In this document: in pieces, positions 34,303 through 43,132 of the stretch | Numbering within the stretch: position 1 is the first letter of the stretch | Layout of the letters: each line of letters begins with the position of its first letter | NCBI GenBank assembly: GCA_014360645.1 | Contig: JACIXD010000010.1 | Location: 1 to 64,000 of the forward strand | Direction of reading: 5' to 3' | DNA: 64,000 nt | From: Actinomycetota bacterium | Lineage (GTDB): Bacteria; Actinomycetota; Geothermincolia; Geothermincolales; RBG-13-55-18 | Translations under genes and position numbers: made by a program | Notes under the pieces: model-generated | Seen by the model: the letters and a program-made list of their open reading frames with translations, nothing else | Told to the model about the DNA's origin: nothing | Databases searched by the model: none

Positions 34303-34550
34303 ACTCCGAAGCGCAGCGGCGGGAAGAGATATCCTCGAAGACACCTTGAGTGGCCCCTATGCTCGCCGCTCCGGCCTTTCGGGCCGCCGCGCGCACCTCT
34401 ATACTGGTTGAAGGGCGACGGCATCGCCGTCGGGGCGGAGCCCGCGATGTCGGAGAGGGGTCAAACGGGTCAGCCTGTGCTGATGGGCGGCGGCATCGCT
34501 GAAGGGGGCGGCTCAGGTCACGCGGAGGAGAAGGCGGAAAGGCGCGGGTG
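34303..34550. other. Spacer after the tandem duplication
   Basis: No supported gene or signal other than the decayed start of a third repeat unit at about 34303-34330. Confidence 0.35.
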
Positions 34551-35102
34551 ATGGGATCACGCATACCGAGCGAAGCCCGGGAGGATACGGCCTCGCGGGC
34601 GGGCCAGGCGGCAAAGTGGGCCTTTGTGATCATCCTGGCCGCAACGGCGGGCACGGTGGGGTTGCTGCAGCTCTTCCGCACCCATCCGGCCCAGAAAGCC
34701 GTGGGGGAGTTCTTCGCCCGCCTGCAGGAGGGGGACCTGGAGGGCTGCCTGGAGCTGGTGGACCCCCGGGGCCAGCTGGGCTCCCTCTGGGAGGAGGATA
34801 CCGCCGGCGTGCGGGACACCGTGGGCTCCCTACTCTCGCGCTACCGCCTGCAGTTCTCCGACCTCTCCTTTTCCACGCGGGCGGAGAGAGACGCCGCGGA
34901 GGTCGCGCTGAAGGGAGGGCGTGTTTCTCTTTACCCGCGCGGCGGGGAGGGGCCGCCGGACCTCTCCTTCGACCTGGAGGGCTCGGACCTCGTCTTCTAT
35001 GTGGAGAGGAGAGAGGGGGAGTGGATGATCGAAGGGATCAACTACGACGTGGCGGAGCTGCTCGCAGAGGGAAAGGAGCTCCTGCCCCTGCCCCTGCCGT
35101 GA
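34551..35102 (+). CDS. Membrane-anchored NTF2-like hypothetical protein
   Basis: A 183-residue protein with one membrane segment at about 22-41 (WAFVIILAATAGTVGLLQLF) and an exported domain beginning AVGEFFARLQEGDLEGCLEL, the helix pattern of DUF4878/NTF2-like domains, followed by beta strands. ATG 34551 was preferred over the GTG just before it. The gene next to it (35299) encodes a second protein with the same N-terminal helix pattern, so the two probably arose by duplication. The function is unknown; such domains often occur in envelope lipoproteins. Confidence 0.7.
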   Translation: MGSRIPSEAREDTASRAGQAAKWAFVIILAATAGTVGLLQLFRTHPAQKAVGEFFARLQEGDLEGCLELVDPRGQLGSLWEEDTAGVRDTVGSLLSRYRLQFSDLSFSTRAERDAAEVALKGGRVSLYPRGGEGPPDLSFDLEGSDLVFYVERREGEWMIEGINYDVAELLAEGKELLPLPLP

Positions 35103-35298
35103 TGATGACCACAGGCGGGTTCGCGAGGGGGAGGGCGCATCCTGCCCCGCGCCGCGGGCCCCGCGGGTCCACGAAGCCGAGAAAGCGGCGGCATCAACTT
35201 GCCGCCCGCAGCGAGGAGGTGGAGGTGTCCGGAAAGACCGTCATATCCGCGCGGCGTTGTCCACTCCGATGTCCACCCGTGTCAGCAAAGGGGTAGGG

Positions 35299-35754
35299 GT
35301 GTCCGGGAAGCCTGCTCTATCCGGTCACGTCCCGGCGGCGCGGGGCCGTGACGCGGTGGCGGGGTTCTGCCTCGTCTTGCTGCTGCTGTCGCTCGCCGTG
35401 CATGGCTACGGCTGTTCTTCATCCACGCCGGAACGTGCGGTGTGGGATTTCGTGGCCGCCCGCATGGCGGGAAACGACCGCCGCGCCGCGGAGCTTACCG
35501 TAGAGGGCGACCTGGGAGAATATCCCGGGGGAGAACCGTACCTGGGAGGCTCGGGATTCTCCTACCGCGTGAGTGAGGTGCAGGTGGAGGGGGACGGCGC
35601 CCGGGTAACGGTGGCCTTCCGCTGGGACGACCAGGAGGTGGAGGTGCCCTACGTGACGCGTCGCGTGGGGTCCAGGTGGAAGGTGTCCCTGGAGGAGACG
35701 CTCGAGGGCTGGCTCCCCTCCCCCCGGGTCGAAGATGAGTCCCGGGGCGACTGA
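35299..35754 (+). CDS. NTF2-like lipoprotein, hypothetical
   Basis: About 151 residues from GTG 35299, which follows AAAGGGGTAGGG; an in-frame TTG at 35257 is an alternative. A hydrophobic signal (about 20-37, AGFCLVLLLLSLAVHGYG) ends at a possible lipobox Cys (GYGCSS). The mature part starts AVWDFVAARMAGNDRRAAEL, the same helix plan as the preceding gene, then beta strands (RVTVAFRWDDQEVEVPYV). It is likely anchored outside the membrane. The function is not known. Confidence 0.65.
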   Translation: MSGKPALSGHVPAARGRDAVAGFCLVLLLLSLAVHGYGCSSSTPERAVWDFVAARMAGNDRRAAELTVEGDLGEYPGGEPYLGGSGFSYRVSEVQVEGDGARVTVAFRWDDQEVEVPYVTRRVGSRWKVSLEETLEGWLPSPRVEDESRGD

Positions 35755-35957
35755 TCGGCCCTCTTCCATCACGGCCTGATGGCCCCGCGGACGGCGATAT
35801 CGCAGCTCAAGTCAAAATGCCGTTGGCGCACCACGTTCGGAGATGTCCCTGAAAAGGGATGAGGGTTGCCGCCGTGTACGGAAAGGCTGGCCTGCCGCCC
35901 CCGCATCTCGCATCACGGGCCGGCGGCTTTCCCAAACCTCCCGCGGCCCCTGACCCT

Positions 35958-38495
35958 TCAGGAAGACCTTCCCGCCCCGCTCCTCCCGTACTTCTTGGCC
36001 GCCGGGCGGGGTTTCTTCTTCGCCGCTTTCGCCGCCTTCGTCGCCCTCTTGGAGGCTGCCTTCTTGAGGGCGGGTTTCACCTTCTTCCTCGCGGCCGGCT
36101 TCGTCGCCGTCGCCGTTCCCGCCGACTTCCCGTGTTTGGCCGCCCTTCTGCCGTCGGGGTAGAGGGCGGCCTTGAAGACCTCCTCGATGTGGGACACGGG
36201 GATGAACTTGAGGTCCTTGCGGATAAAGGAGGGTATCTCCTCCAGGTATTTCTCGTTCTCCTCCGGGATGACGATCTTCTTCACCCCCGCGCGGTGGGCG
36301 GCGAGCACCTTCTCCTTCAGCCCCCCTATGGGGAGGACCTTGCCCCGCAGGGTTATCTCGCCCGTCATGCCCACTTCCTTTCGCACCTTGCGCCCGGTCA
36401 CCGAGGACATCAAGGCGGTGGCCATGGTGACCCCGGCGCTGGGGCCGTCCTTGGGGATGGCGCCTGCCGGCACGTGCACGTGCATGTCATGCTTGCGGAA
36501 GAACTCGGGGTCCACCCCGTAATCCTCCGCCACGCTGCGGCAGTAGGTCAGCGCCGCCCGGGCGGACTCCTGCATCACGTCGCCCAGCTTGCCGGTGAGG
36601 ATGAGGTTGCCCTCGCCCGGCATGACCTGGCACTCCACGAAGAGCACATCCCCGCCGGATTCCGTCCAGGCCAGCCCCGTGGCCACCCCCACCTCGTCCT
36701 CCTCCTCCAGCACCTCGAAGCGGTATTTGGTGGGGCCCAGGAGCTCGTGCAGTTCCTTATCGGTGACCTTCCTGCTCTTGCGCTTGCCCGCGGCGATGTC
36801 CCTTGCCACCTTGCGGCAGATGGTCGCCAGCTCCCGCTCCAGGTTGCGCACCCCCGCCTCGCGCGTGTAGTTGCGGATCACCGCGCGCAGCGCCTCCTCC
36901 GTAACCGTGATCTGGCTCTTCTTCAGCCCGTGGGCCTCCAGCTGCCGGGGCAGGAGGTGGTCCTTCGCGATGTGCAGCTTCTCCACCTCGGTGTAGCCGG
37001 GCAGTTCCAGCACCTCCATGCGGTCGAGGAGGGCGGGATGTATGGGTATGGGCGTGTTGGCGGTGGTGATGAACATCACCTTCGAGAGGTCGAAGTCCAC
37101 GTCCAGATAGTGGTCGGAGAAGGAGTGGTTCTGCTCGGGGTCCAGAACCTCCAGGAGGGCCGACGCGGGGTCGCCCCGGAAGTCGGCCCCGATCTTGTCC
37201 ACCTCGTCGAGCATGAACACGGGATTGTTGGAACCCGCCCTCTGGATGCCCCGGATGATGCGGCCGGGCAGGGCGCCGATGTAGGTGCGGCGGTGCCCTC
37301 TGATCTCCGCCTCGTCGTGCATGCCCCCCAGGGATATGCGCACGAACTTGCGCCCCAGGGCGCGGGCGATGGACTGGCCGAGGGAGGTCTTGCCCACCCC
37401 GGGCGGCCCCACGAAACAGAGGATGGGGCCCTTCATGTCCTCCTTCAGCTTGCGCACCGCCAGGTACTCGATGATGCGGTCCTTGACCTTGTCCAGGTCG
37501 TAATGGTCCTCGTCGAGGACCTGGCGTGCGCGCTTGATGTCCAGGTTGTCCTCGGTGCTCACGTTCCAGGGCAGGCTGGTAAGCCATTCCAGGTAGGTGC
37601 GGGCCACGGTGTATTCCGCCGCGGCCACGGGCATCTTGGAGAGCCGGTCAAGCTCGCGTTCCGCCTCCTTGCGCGCCGCCTCCGGCATCCCGCTCTGCTC
37701 TATCTTCTCCCGGAACTCGTTGATCTCCATGGTGCGCTCGTCGAACTCACCCAGTTCCTTCTGGATGGCCTTGAGCTGTTCGCGAAGGAAGTATTCGCGC
37801 TGGCTCTTGGACATCTCCGTCTGCACCTCGGACTGGATCTTGGAGCCGATCTCCAGGATCTCGATCTCCTTGTTGAGGAACACGGTGAGCTTTTCCAGGC
37901 GCACCTTAACGTCCAACGCTTCCAGCAGCTCCTGCTTCTCCTCCAGGCTGATGTTGATGTTGGAGGCGATGAAGTCGGCCAGGTTGTTGGGCTCGCCGAT
38001 GTTCATGGCGGCGATGAAGATCTCGTTGGGGAGGTAGGGCGCCAGGGAGACCATCTTCTTGAACTGGGTGAGCACGTTGCGCGCCAGACCCTCGAGTTCC
38101 ACCGACTCCTCGATGACCTCCCTCACCTTCTCCACCCTCGCCTTGAGGTAGGGCTGCCGCTGCACGTACTCCACCAGGCGGATGCGCTGCACCCCCTGGA
38201 CGAAGAGCTGCATGGAGCCGTCGGGGAGCTTGAGCATGCGGATGATGGCGGCGGCAGTGCCGATGTCGTATATCTGCTCCGGCTGGGGGGTCTCGACCTC
38301 CTCCCTGCTGGCCACCGCCGCCACCAGGCGGTCGGCGGTGAGGGCGTCGTCTATGAGCCTGACGTATTCCTCCCTGGTGATGAGCAGGGGGACGATGATG
38401 TGCGGATAGATGACCGTGTCCTTCAGCGGCAGCACGGGCAGCACCTCGGGGATGTACGGCTCCGCCATGCCCATGGGAAAACTGTTGTCCGGCAA
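35958..38495 (-). CDS. lon: ATP-dependent protease Lon with lysine/alanine-rich C-terminal tail
   Basis: An 845-residue LonA protease. The N-terminal substrate domain (about 10-300) begins LPVLPLKDTVIYPHIIVPLL; the AAA+ module has Walker A GPPGVGKTSLG and Walker B VFMLDEVDKIG; the protease domain has the catalytic Ser in KDGPSAGVTMATAL and the catalytic Lys in GGLKEKVLAAHRAG. After the normal end of the domain, some 66 residues (about 780-845) are rich in Lys, Ala, Arg and Pro (AARKKVKPALKKAASKRATK), like bacterial histone H1-type tails. The start is TTG 38495 with AGGAGGT upstream. It follows hsp20 by 34 bp: a heat-shock operon. Confidence 0.96.
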   Translation of the reverse strand: MPDNSFPMGMAEPYIPEVLPVLPLKDTVIYPHIIVPLLITREEYVRLIDDALTADRLVAAVASREEVETPQPEQIYDIGTAAAIIRMLKLPDGSMQLFVQGVQRIRLVEYVQRQPYLKARVEKVREVIEESVELEGLARNVLTQFKKMVSLAPYLPNEIFIAAMNIGEPNNLADFIASNINISLEEKQELLEALDVKVRLEKLTVFLNKEIEILEIGSKIQSEVQTEMSKSQREYFLREQLKAIQKELGEFDERTMEINEFREKIEQSGMPEAARKEAERELDRLSKMPVAAAEYTVARTYLEWLTSLPWNVSTEDNLDIKRARQVLDEDHYDLDKVKDRIIEYLAVRKLKEDMKGPILCFVGPPGVGKTSLGQSIARALGRKFVRISLGGMHDEAEIRGHRRTYIGALPGRIIRGIQRAGSNNPVFMLDEVDKIGADFRGDPASALLEVLDPEQNHSFSDHYLDVDFDLSKVMFITTANTPIPIHPALLDRMEVLELPGYTEVEKLHIAKDHLLPRQLEAHGLKKSQITVTEEALRAVIRNYTREAGVRNLERELATICRKVARDIAAGKRKSRKVTDKELHELLGPTKYRFEVLEEEDEVGVATGLAWTESGGDVLFVECQVMPGEGNLILTGKLGDVMQESARAALTYCRSVAEDYGVDPEFFRKHDMHVHVPAGAIPKDGPSAGVTMATALMSSVTGRKVRKEVGMTGEITLRGKVLPIGGLKEKVLAAHRAGVKKIVIPEENEKYLEEIPSFIRKDLKFIPVSHIEEVFKAALYPDGRRAAKHGKSAGTATATKPAARKKVKPALKKAASKRATKAAKAAKKKPRPAAKKYGRSGAGRSS

Positions 38496-38529
38496 GGTCT
38501 ACCTCCTGTTGTCGTGATCGGAGACCGCT

Positions 38530-38979
38530 CTACTCGCTGCGGATGTCCACGCCCCGCAGCCGGTTGCGCTTCAGCTTGGGCAGGGTGATCTCCAGGAAAC
38601 CGCGACGGTAAATGGCGCGGGTGGCGTCGGCGTCGATGTCCACCGGGAGCTCGAGCTTCCTCTCGAACTCGCCGTAGTTGATCTCCAGCATGTGGGCGGT
38701 GCTCATGTCCTGGGGCTTGAACTGCCGACGCTTTCCCCTCACGGTGAGTACCCTGCCGTGCAGCACCACCTCCACCTCCGCCTCGTCCACCCAGGCCAGC
38801 TCCAGGACCACCGTGAAGTGGTCAGGGCACTCATAGACGTCGCAGAGCGGTTTCCACGCCTTCTCGAAGACCGCGGAGGGCTTTTTCCAGCGCGGCATGT
38901 GGCTGAAAAAGCGCTCCATCTCGCTGCGCATGTTCAGCAGCTCGTCGATCTCGTCTCCATCCCAGAAAGCCTCAGTCAA
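38530..38979 (-). CDS. hsp20: Hsp20 / alpha-crystallin small heat-shock protein
   Basis: A 149-residue small heat-shock protein. The alpha-crystallin domain runs from about 45 to 140 (PLCDVYECPDHFTVVLELAW ... VLTVRGKRR ... FERKLELPVDIDADATRAIY), and the C-terminal part contains GFLEITLPKLKR, a weak form of the usual I-x-I anchor. It holds unfolding proteins for refolding or for Lon, encoded just downstream. Translation starts with TTG at 38979, seven bases after AAGGAGG. No CIRCE or HAIR operator was seen, so heat control is not explained by sequence. Confidence 0.92.
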   Translation of the reverse strand: MTEAFWDGDEIDELLNMRSEMERFFSHMPRWKKPSAVFEKAWKPLCDVYECPDHFTVVLELAWVDEAEVEVVLHGRVLTVRGKRRQFKPQDMSTAHMLEINYGEFERKLELPVDIDADATRAIYRRGFLEITLPKLKRNRLRGVDIRSE

Positions 38980-39021
38980 GACACAACCTCCTTATGCGGC
39001 ACACATGCCCTAAACTTTTTA

Positions 39022-39027
39022 ATTATA
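39022..39027 (-). promoter_or_regulatory. -10 box of the hsp20-lon operon
   Basis: TATAAT on the minus strand, within GGGTATAATTAAAAAG, about 43 bases upstream of the TTG start. No good -35 at standard distance. Confidence 0.5.
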
Positions 39028-39474
39028 CCCAAATCTCCGCCTGCCGAACCCCGAGGGGGATGAGCCGCGCGCCGGGCTCGGGAATACGCCTCCGCCCGCG
39101 ATGCGTGTCGCCCGCCCTCGGCGACAGCAGCCCGGCCCGGGAAAGGGCATCCCGGGGCGGCCCTCGGCGGCGAGCCGCGGGGTAGCCAAGACCTTCCCGA
39201 TGGCGGCGAGCACGAGGAGAACGGGGTGTCCTTCCCCCGTCATGCGGCGCATGGCGGCGGGGAGTTGGCGGAGACCTGAAGCCCCTTTTGCCTGCAAACA
39301 CCGCTGAGGGAACAGGGAGTCGGTGGGATACCTGGGGCGATGAAGTGAGGAAATATTAACCGGCTTTAGCGGGGTCGGGCGGCGGCCGCCGGGATGACGG
39401 TGCGAAGCATGCCATCATCGCGACATGAGGTCGACCCTTGCGTCTCGAAGAGTCCGACCCGCGTCCACGGCATC
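39028..39474. other. Spacer without recognised gene
   Basis: G+C-rich, with overlapping open frames of Arg/Pro/Gly-rich content on the minus strand (39019-39301) that show no start signal or family pattern. Nothing else is seen. Confidence 0.4.
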
Positions 39475-39724
39475 GGGCTTCCCGCTGCTCCCAACGGGGA
39501 CGCCCGGTTCCCCCCACGCCGGGGGCGGGCGAGGCCTCAGGGCGACGGGGCGGAAAAATCCATGTCGCGGGCCTTGAGCATCTGCTCCGCGAGGGCTTCC
39601 CGCAGCTCCCAACGGGGACGCCCGGTTACCCCCACGCCGGGGGCCGGCGAGGCCTCAGGGCGACGGGGCGGAAAAATCCATGTCGCGGGCCTTGAGCATC
39701 TGCTCCGCGAGGGCTTCCCGCAGC
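39475..39724. repeat. Tandem duplication, unit 118 bp, copying the 3' end of the lipoprotein gene
   Basis: Unit starts (GGGCTTCCCGC) lie at 39475, 39593 and 39711, exactly 118 bp apart. The unit holds the last 20 or so codons of the minus-strand BMP-type lipoprotein gene plus about 50 bp of downstream hairpin-prone sequence (GGCCCCCGGCGTGGGGG). The real gene stop is at 39655; the other copy is a non-coding echo. Confidence 0.85.
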
Positions 39725-40683
39725 TCCCTCCCGATGTAGCCGTCATGGGCATGATAGGGGGCGAGGCTCCAGGTGCCCTGCTCGCCTCCCCACACCGCCT
39801 TCCCGGGCGAGAGCTCCCCGTCCATGGCCTCCCTTACCGCCTCGAAGATCGCGTTGTCGTCGCGGAACACCAGGGAGGTGAGGACGTGCCCAGGCGATTC
39901 TCCTGAGCGGTCGGGGCCCGAAAGGATGACCAGCACCCCCTTCTCGGCGGCCACCTTCAGGACCTCGGTGTTGAAATCGCCGGGGGAGCAGAAGATCACG
40001 TCCGCTCCCTTCTTGATCGCCTCCTCGGCCAGGGCTCTCGCCGCCTTCGTATCATCCCCGCGCTCTAGGTAATAGTCGAGGTAGTCAGCATTGGTCGCCC
40101 CCGCCTTCACGCCGCGGTCGAACCCTCTGGTAAAGTATGACAGCAGGGGATAGTCGCGGGAGCCGATGAAAGCGACCAGGGGCTTGGCGTTGGTGAGGGG
40201 GTGGCTGCCGCGCGCGCTCAGCCAGGCCGCAAGGTAGCCACAGAGGTACGTACCTTCCTCCACCCGGTAGCGCACCACGGTCACCTCGCCCTCTCCCGTC
40301 ACGGGCTCGGAAGGCTCGAAGTCCAGTGCCACCACCGCGCCCCCCCAAACCTGCGGCCGCGCCTCCAGCACTGCCCGGGAGGAGGAGCCCAGCGATATCA
40401 CCAGGTCGTAGGGCTCGCCCTCCGCGTCGAAGAGGTAACCCAGGTCCCCCCCCTCCTCCGGAAGGATGAAATCGACGCCGGCGCCCAGCACGCCCTCCGC
40501 CCTGCGCGCTCCGTACTCGGCGATAAGGTTGCGCCCCTCCTCCCAGCCGCCGGCGGGGAATCCCACCACCGCCACGCGGAATCCGGGCTCCGGCCGGGAA
40601 CATGAGCTGGCGGCCAGCGCGGCCGTTAAGATGAGAAGGCAGGCGAACGCCGCCCGGCCCAGACGCTCCAGCGCCGCCCTCAT
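39655..40683 (-). CDS. BMP-family basic membrane lipoprotein (periplasmic-binding-like)
   Basis: A 342-residue lipoprotein with signal peptide and lipobox ending LAASSC (Cys28). The mature protein is a type I periplasmic-binding fold of the Bmp/PnrA-like family: FRVAVVGFPAGGWEEGRNL, YDLVISLGSSS, YLCGYLAAWLS, LVAFIGSRDYPLLSYFTRGF and GADVIFCSPGDFNTEVL. Family members bind nucleosides or related ligands for ABC uptake or sense them. No transporter genes are next to it. An extended -10 lies upstream and AAGGA is seven bases from the ATG. The last codons are part of a 118-bp tandem duplication. Confidence 0.88.
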   Translation of the reverse strand: MRAALERLGRAAFACLLILTAALAASSCSRPEPGFRVAVVGFPAGGWEEGRNLIAEYGARRAEGVLGAGVDFILPEEGGDLGYLFDAEGEPYDLVISLGSSSRAVLEARPQVWGGAVVALDFEPSEPVTGEGEVTVVRYRVEEGTYLCGYLAAWLSARGSHPLTNAKPLVAFIGSRDYPLLSYFTRGFDRGVKAGATNADYLDYYLERGDDTKAARALAEEAIKKGADVIFCSPGDFNTEVLKVAAEKGVLVILSGPDRSGESPGHVLTSLVFRDDNAIFEAVREAMDGELSPGKAVWGGEQGTWSLAPYHAHDGYIGRELREALAEQMLKARDMDFSAPSP

Positions 40684-40736
40684 GAGGATTCCTTATATAT
40701 ATGAAGGACGCGTTCCGTTGCTCGCATTTGGCGTTT

Positions 40737-40742
40737 ATTATA
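40737..40742 (-). promoter_or_regulatory. Extended -10 promoter of the lipoprotein gene
   Basis: Minus strand TGG-TATAAT, a TGn extended -10, about 54 bases upstream of the ATG at 40683. Confidence 0.55.
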
Positions 40743-40756
40743 CCAGCATCCGCGCG

Positions 40757-41716
40757 TCATCCGGCACCGCCGCCCGGGCCGTCCACGGCGGCGCCCGGCG
40801 AGGTCTGCCGGCGCTCGCGGGTCAGGGCGACGAGGAGGATGCCCGCGGCGACCAGCAGCGAGGCCGCCAGCAGCCGGTAGGATACCGGCTCTCCCAGGAA
40901 GAGATGGGCACAGAGCAACGCCAGCACCGGCTTGAGATAGAACAGGCTCGCTCCCCGCGAGGCGGGCACCCGGCGCAGGCCCTCGAAATAGAGGAGGTAG
41001 CCCAGGCCCACGGTCACCGCCCCCAGATAGAGCAGCCACCACCAAGCGAGGGCTCCGTACGAGGCCATCTCTCCCCAGCCTCCCGTCACGGTGAGCAGCG
41101 CGGCGAGCAGAAAGGAGCCCGCCGCCATGGTGAGGAAGGAGACGGCGAGGCCGCCGAAGCGCTCCGAGTACCTCTTGCCGTAAACGCTGTAGACGGACCA
41201 GGTTAGGGCGGAGCCCAGGACCATCATCCCGCCCAGGAAATCCCCCCGCGCGAAGAGGCCCGCGAAATGAAAATCGGTGACCGCGGCGAACGCTCCCAGC
41301 AGGCCTAGAAGCACCCCCAGCCAACCCGCTGCCCCCAGCCTCTCTCGCAGCGCCAACGCCGCCACCAGGGCCGTGAACACCGGGTTCATGGAGAAGATGA
41401 CCGCCGCCACGGAAGCGCTGGTCCTGTCTATGCCCTCGTGCAGGAGGAAAAAGGTGAGGAAGACGCCCACCGCTCCCAGTGCCGCGATTCGCATACCGCT
41501 CTCGCGCAGAGCGGAGAGCACCAGGCGCTGCTGTCCGCGCAGGGGCAGGAGCAGGAACATGAACGCTGCACCGATGAGGAAACGCAGCGCCGCCACCTGG
41601 GTGGATCCGACGGGAGCTTGCCCCGCAGGCCCGGACTGGAGATATTTGGAAACCACCTCGATGGTGCTGAAGAGCACGATTGCTCCCGCCACCAGGAGAT
41701 ATCCTGCGCGCCTCAT
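40757..41716 (-). CDS. EamA-family (DMT) transporter
   Basis: A 319-residue protein with ten predicted membrane segments in two homologous EamA halves (about 5-150 and 160-295); the second half contains WWWLLYLGAVTVGLGYLLYF and VPASRGASLFYLKPVLALL, the typical half-repeat end. The C-terminus is Arg/Gly-rich. These drug/metabolite transporters export amino acids, nucleobases or other metabolites; no substrate can be assigned. It lies between the lipoprotein and the LCP genes on the same strand with gaps of about 75 bp. Confidence 0.9.
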   Translation of the reverse strand: MRRAGYLLVAGAIVLFSTIEVVSKYLQSGPAGQAPVGSTQVAALRFLIGAAFMFLLLPLRGQQRLVLSALRESGMRIAALGAVGVFLTFFLLHEGIDRTSASVAAVIFSMNPVFTALVAALALRERLGAAGWLGVLLGLLGAFAAVTDFHFAGLFARGDFLGGMMVLGSALTWSVYSVYGKRYSERFGGLAVSFLTMAAGSFLLAALLTVTGGWGEMASYGALAWWWLLYLGAVTVGLGYLLYFEGLRRVPASRGASLFYLKPVLALLCAHLFLGEPVSYRLLAASLLVAAGILLVALTRERRQTSPGAAVDGPGGGAG

Positions 41717-41791
41717 CTACACGCCCCCGTTCCGGCGCGCAGCCGGGACCGTGCGGGTGACGTCGTCGCGGCAGGCGGGGCGCATGGGCTC

Positions 41792-43132
41792 TCAGGGGCT
41801 GACGTAATCCTTGCCGATGACCAGGATGACATCGGCGTCATAGGTGATGGCCACGTCTTCGTCTTCCTCTATCACGTATGCCGCGTTGGGGTTGAGATCG
41901 CGAGCCACCACCCTCGCCTCCGCCTCGTGCCCGGAGGAATAATAGACCGTGGTGGCCTGGTAGGGGTTGACGGTGTTTCCAACGGTGATGTCGGCATAGC
42001 CCTTGTCCTTCAGCCTCTCGGCGACCTTCGAGGCCATGCCCTCCCAGCGTACGCCGTTGAGCACCGCCAGGTTGACGCGGGAGCGTTCCACCTCGGACTC
42101 GGGGATGTTCGTCGCCTTCTGCTCGTTCGCCGCCAGCTGTTCTTCGGGGGTCATGCTGCTGCAGTAGAGCTCGATGTTGCGGAAGATACGCGCGGTCTCC
42201 TGCTGGTCGAGGATATAATACCAGGGCTGGCCGGCCGCGGGCACGGGATCGTCTCCCGGCAGGGTCACGAACTCCACGTCCTCCACCCGCATACCCTGCA
42301 GCGCCTCGGCCAGGGTGAAGATGAGATCCGGCTCCAGGGTTGTGTCCAGGTATCTCACCGCCGCGTCAAGGATCCTCAGCAGGGACTGCAGGTCCTTTAC
42401 CTCCACCACCTTCTTCATCATCGCCGAGAGGAACCTCTTCTGGTTCTCGATGCGGTCGAGGTCCCCCCGCGGCAGGTTGCGGCTGCGCACCAGGATGAGG
42501 GCGCTCTCGCCGTTGAGGAATACGTCCCCTTTGGGCAGGGTGCCCACCTTGGGGTCGAGGATGGGGTAGTCGAGGTGGAGCACCACTCCCCCCACGGCAT
42601 CCACGATGTTCTTGAAGGCCTCGAAATCCACCTCCGCGTAGCCATTGATCTGCAGGCCCGAGATCTCCTCCACGACATCTATGGCCCCCGCGGGGCCCTT
42701 GAGGGAATGGGCGGCGTTTATCTTCTCCGTGCCGTATCCGGGGATGGTGACGCGGGTGTCGCGCGGTATGGAGACCAGCACCGCCTTCTTCTTCTCCACG
42801 TTGACCGAGGCGAGGATCATGACGTCCGAGCGCGTATATCCCTCTTCGCCGGGGACGCTGCCGCGGTCGATGCCGATGATAAGGACGTTCAGGTTCTTGG
42901 AAGGGTCGATCCATTTCTTGATGCGCTCGCTGACGCCCGGTGCCTGCTCCTCGGTGATGGTGGTCTCCTTCCAGCGCATCCTGAAATAATGCTTGCCCGC
43001 CCATATCTTCACCACGTCGAGGTTGAGGATGCCGACCACCAGGCCCCCCACCAGCAGCAGGCAGGCGAGCACCTTGATGACGGCCTGCCTCTTGCGGCGT
43101 TTCCTTATCTTCAGCCTTTCCTGTCTCTTCAT
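41792..43132 (-). CDS. LytR-CpsA-Psr (LCP) family cell-wall ligase with LytR_C domain
   Basis: About 446 residues from ATG 43132. A very basic N-terminus (KRQERLKIRKRRKRQ) precedes one membrane segment (17-36). The LCP catalytic domain (about 80-270) has LIIGIDRG, YTRSDVMILASVN, VSIPRDTRVTIPG, INAAHSLKGP and NLPRGDLDRIENQKRF, covering the Asp/Arg residues that bind the polyprenyl-phosphate substrate. A C-terminal LytR_C domain follows (about 320-440). LCP proteins attach teichoic acid, arabinogalactan or other glycopolymers to peptidoglycan, which fits a Gram-positive-type envelope. The frame is open back to 43309 but without family similarity. Confidence 0.93.
   Translation of the reverse strand: MKRQERLKIRKRRKRQAVIKVLACLLLVGGLVVGILNLDVVKIWAGKHYFRMRWKETTITEEQAPGVSERIKKWIDPSKNLNVLIIGIDRGSVPGEEGYTRSDVMILASVNVEKKKAVLVSIPRDTRVTIPGYGTEKINAAHSLKGPAGAIDVVEEISGLQINGYAEVDFEAFKNIVDAVGGVVLHLDYPILDPKVGTLPKGDVFLNGESALILVRSRNLPRGDLDRIENQKRFLSAMMKKVVEVKDLQSLLRILDAAVRYLDTTLEPDLIFTLAEALQGMRVEDVEFVTLPGDDPVPAAGQPWYYILDQQETARIFRNIELYCSSMTPEEQLAANEQKATNIPESEVERSRVNLAVLNGVRWEGMASKVAERLKDKGYADITVGNTVNPYQATTVYYSSGHEAEARVVARDLNPNAAYVIEEDEDVAITYDADVILVIGKDYVSP

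Noticed and set aside
35859-38588. A 909-residue plus-strand frame antisense to lon
   Set aside because: Rich in Gly/His/Leu as expected of an antisense frame in G+C-rich DNA; lon on the other strand has all catalytic motifs.
39019-39301. A 92-residue minus-strand gene between hsp20 and the tandem repeat
   Set aside because: Two overlapping frames of similar length, no start signal, low-complexity Arg/Gly/Pro content.
34067-39724. CRISPR array
   Set aside because: The repeats are long tandem units (118 bp) without short repeat/spacer alternation, and no cas gene is present.
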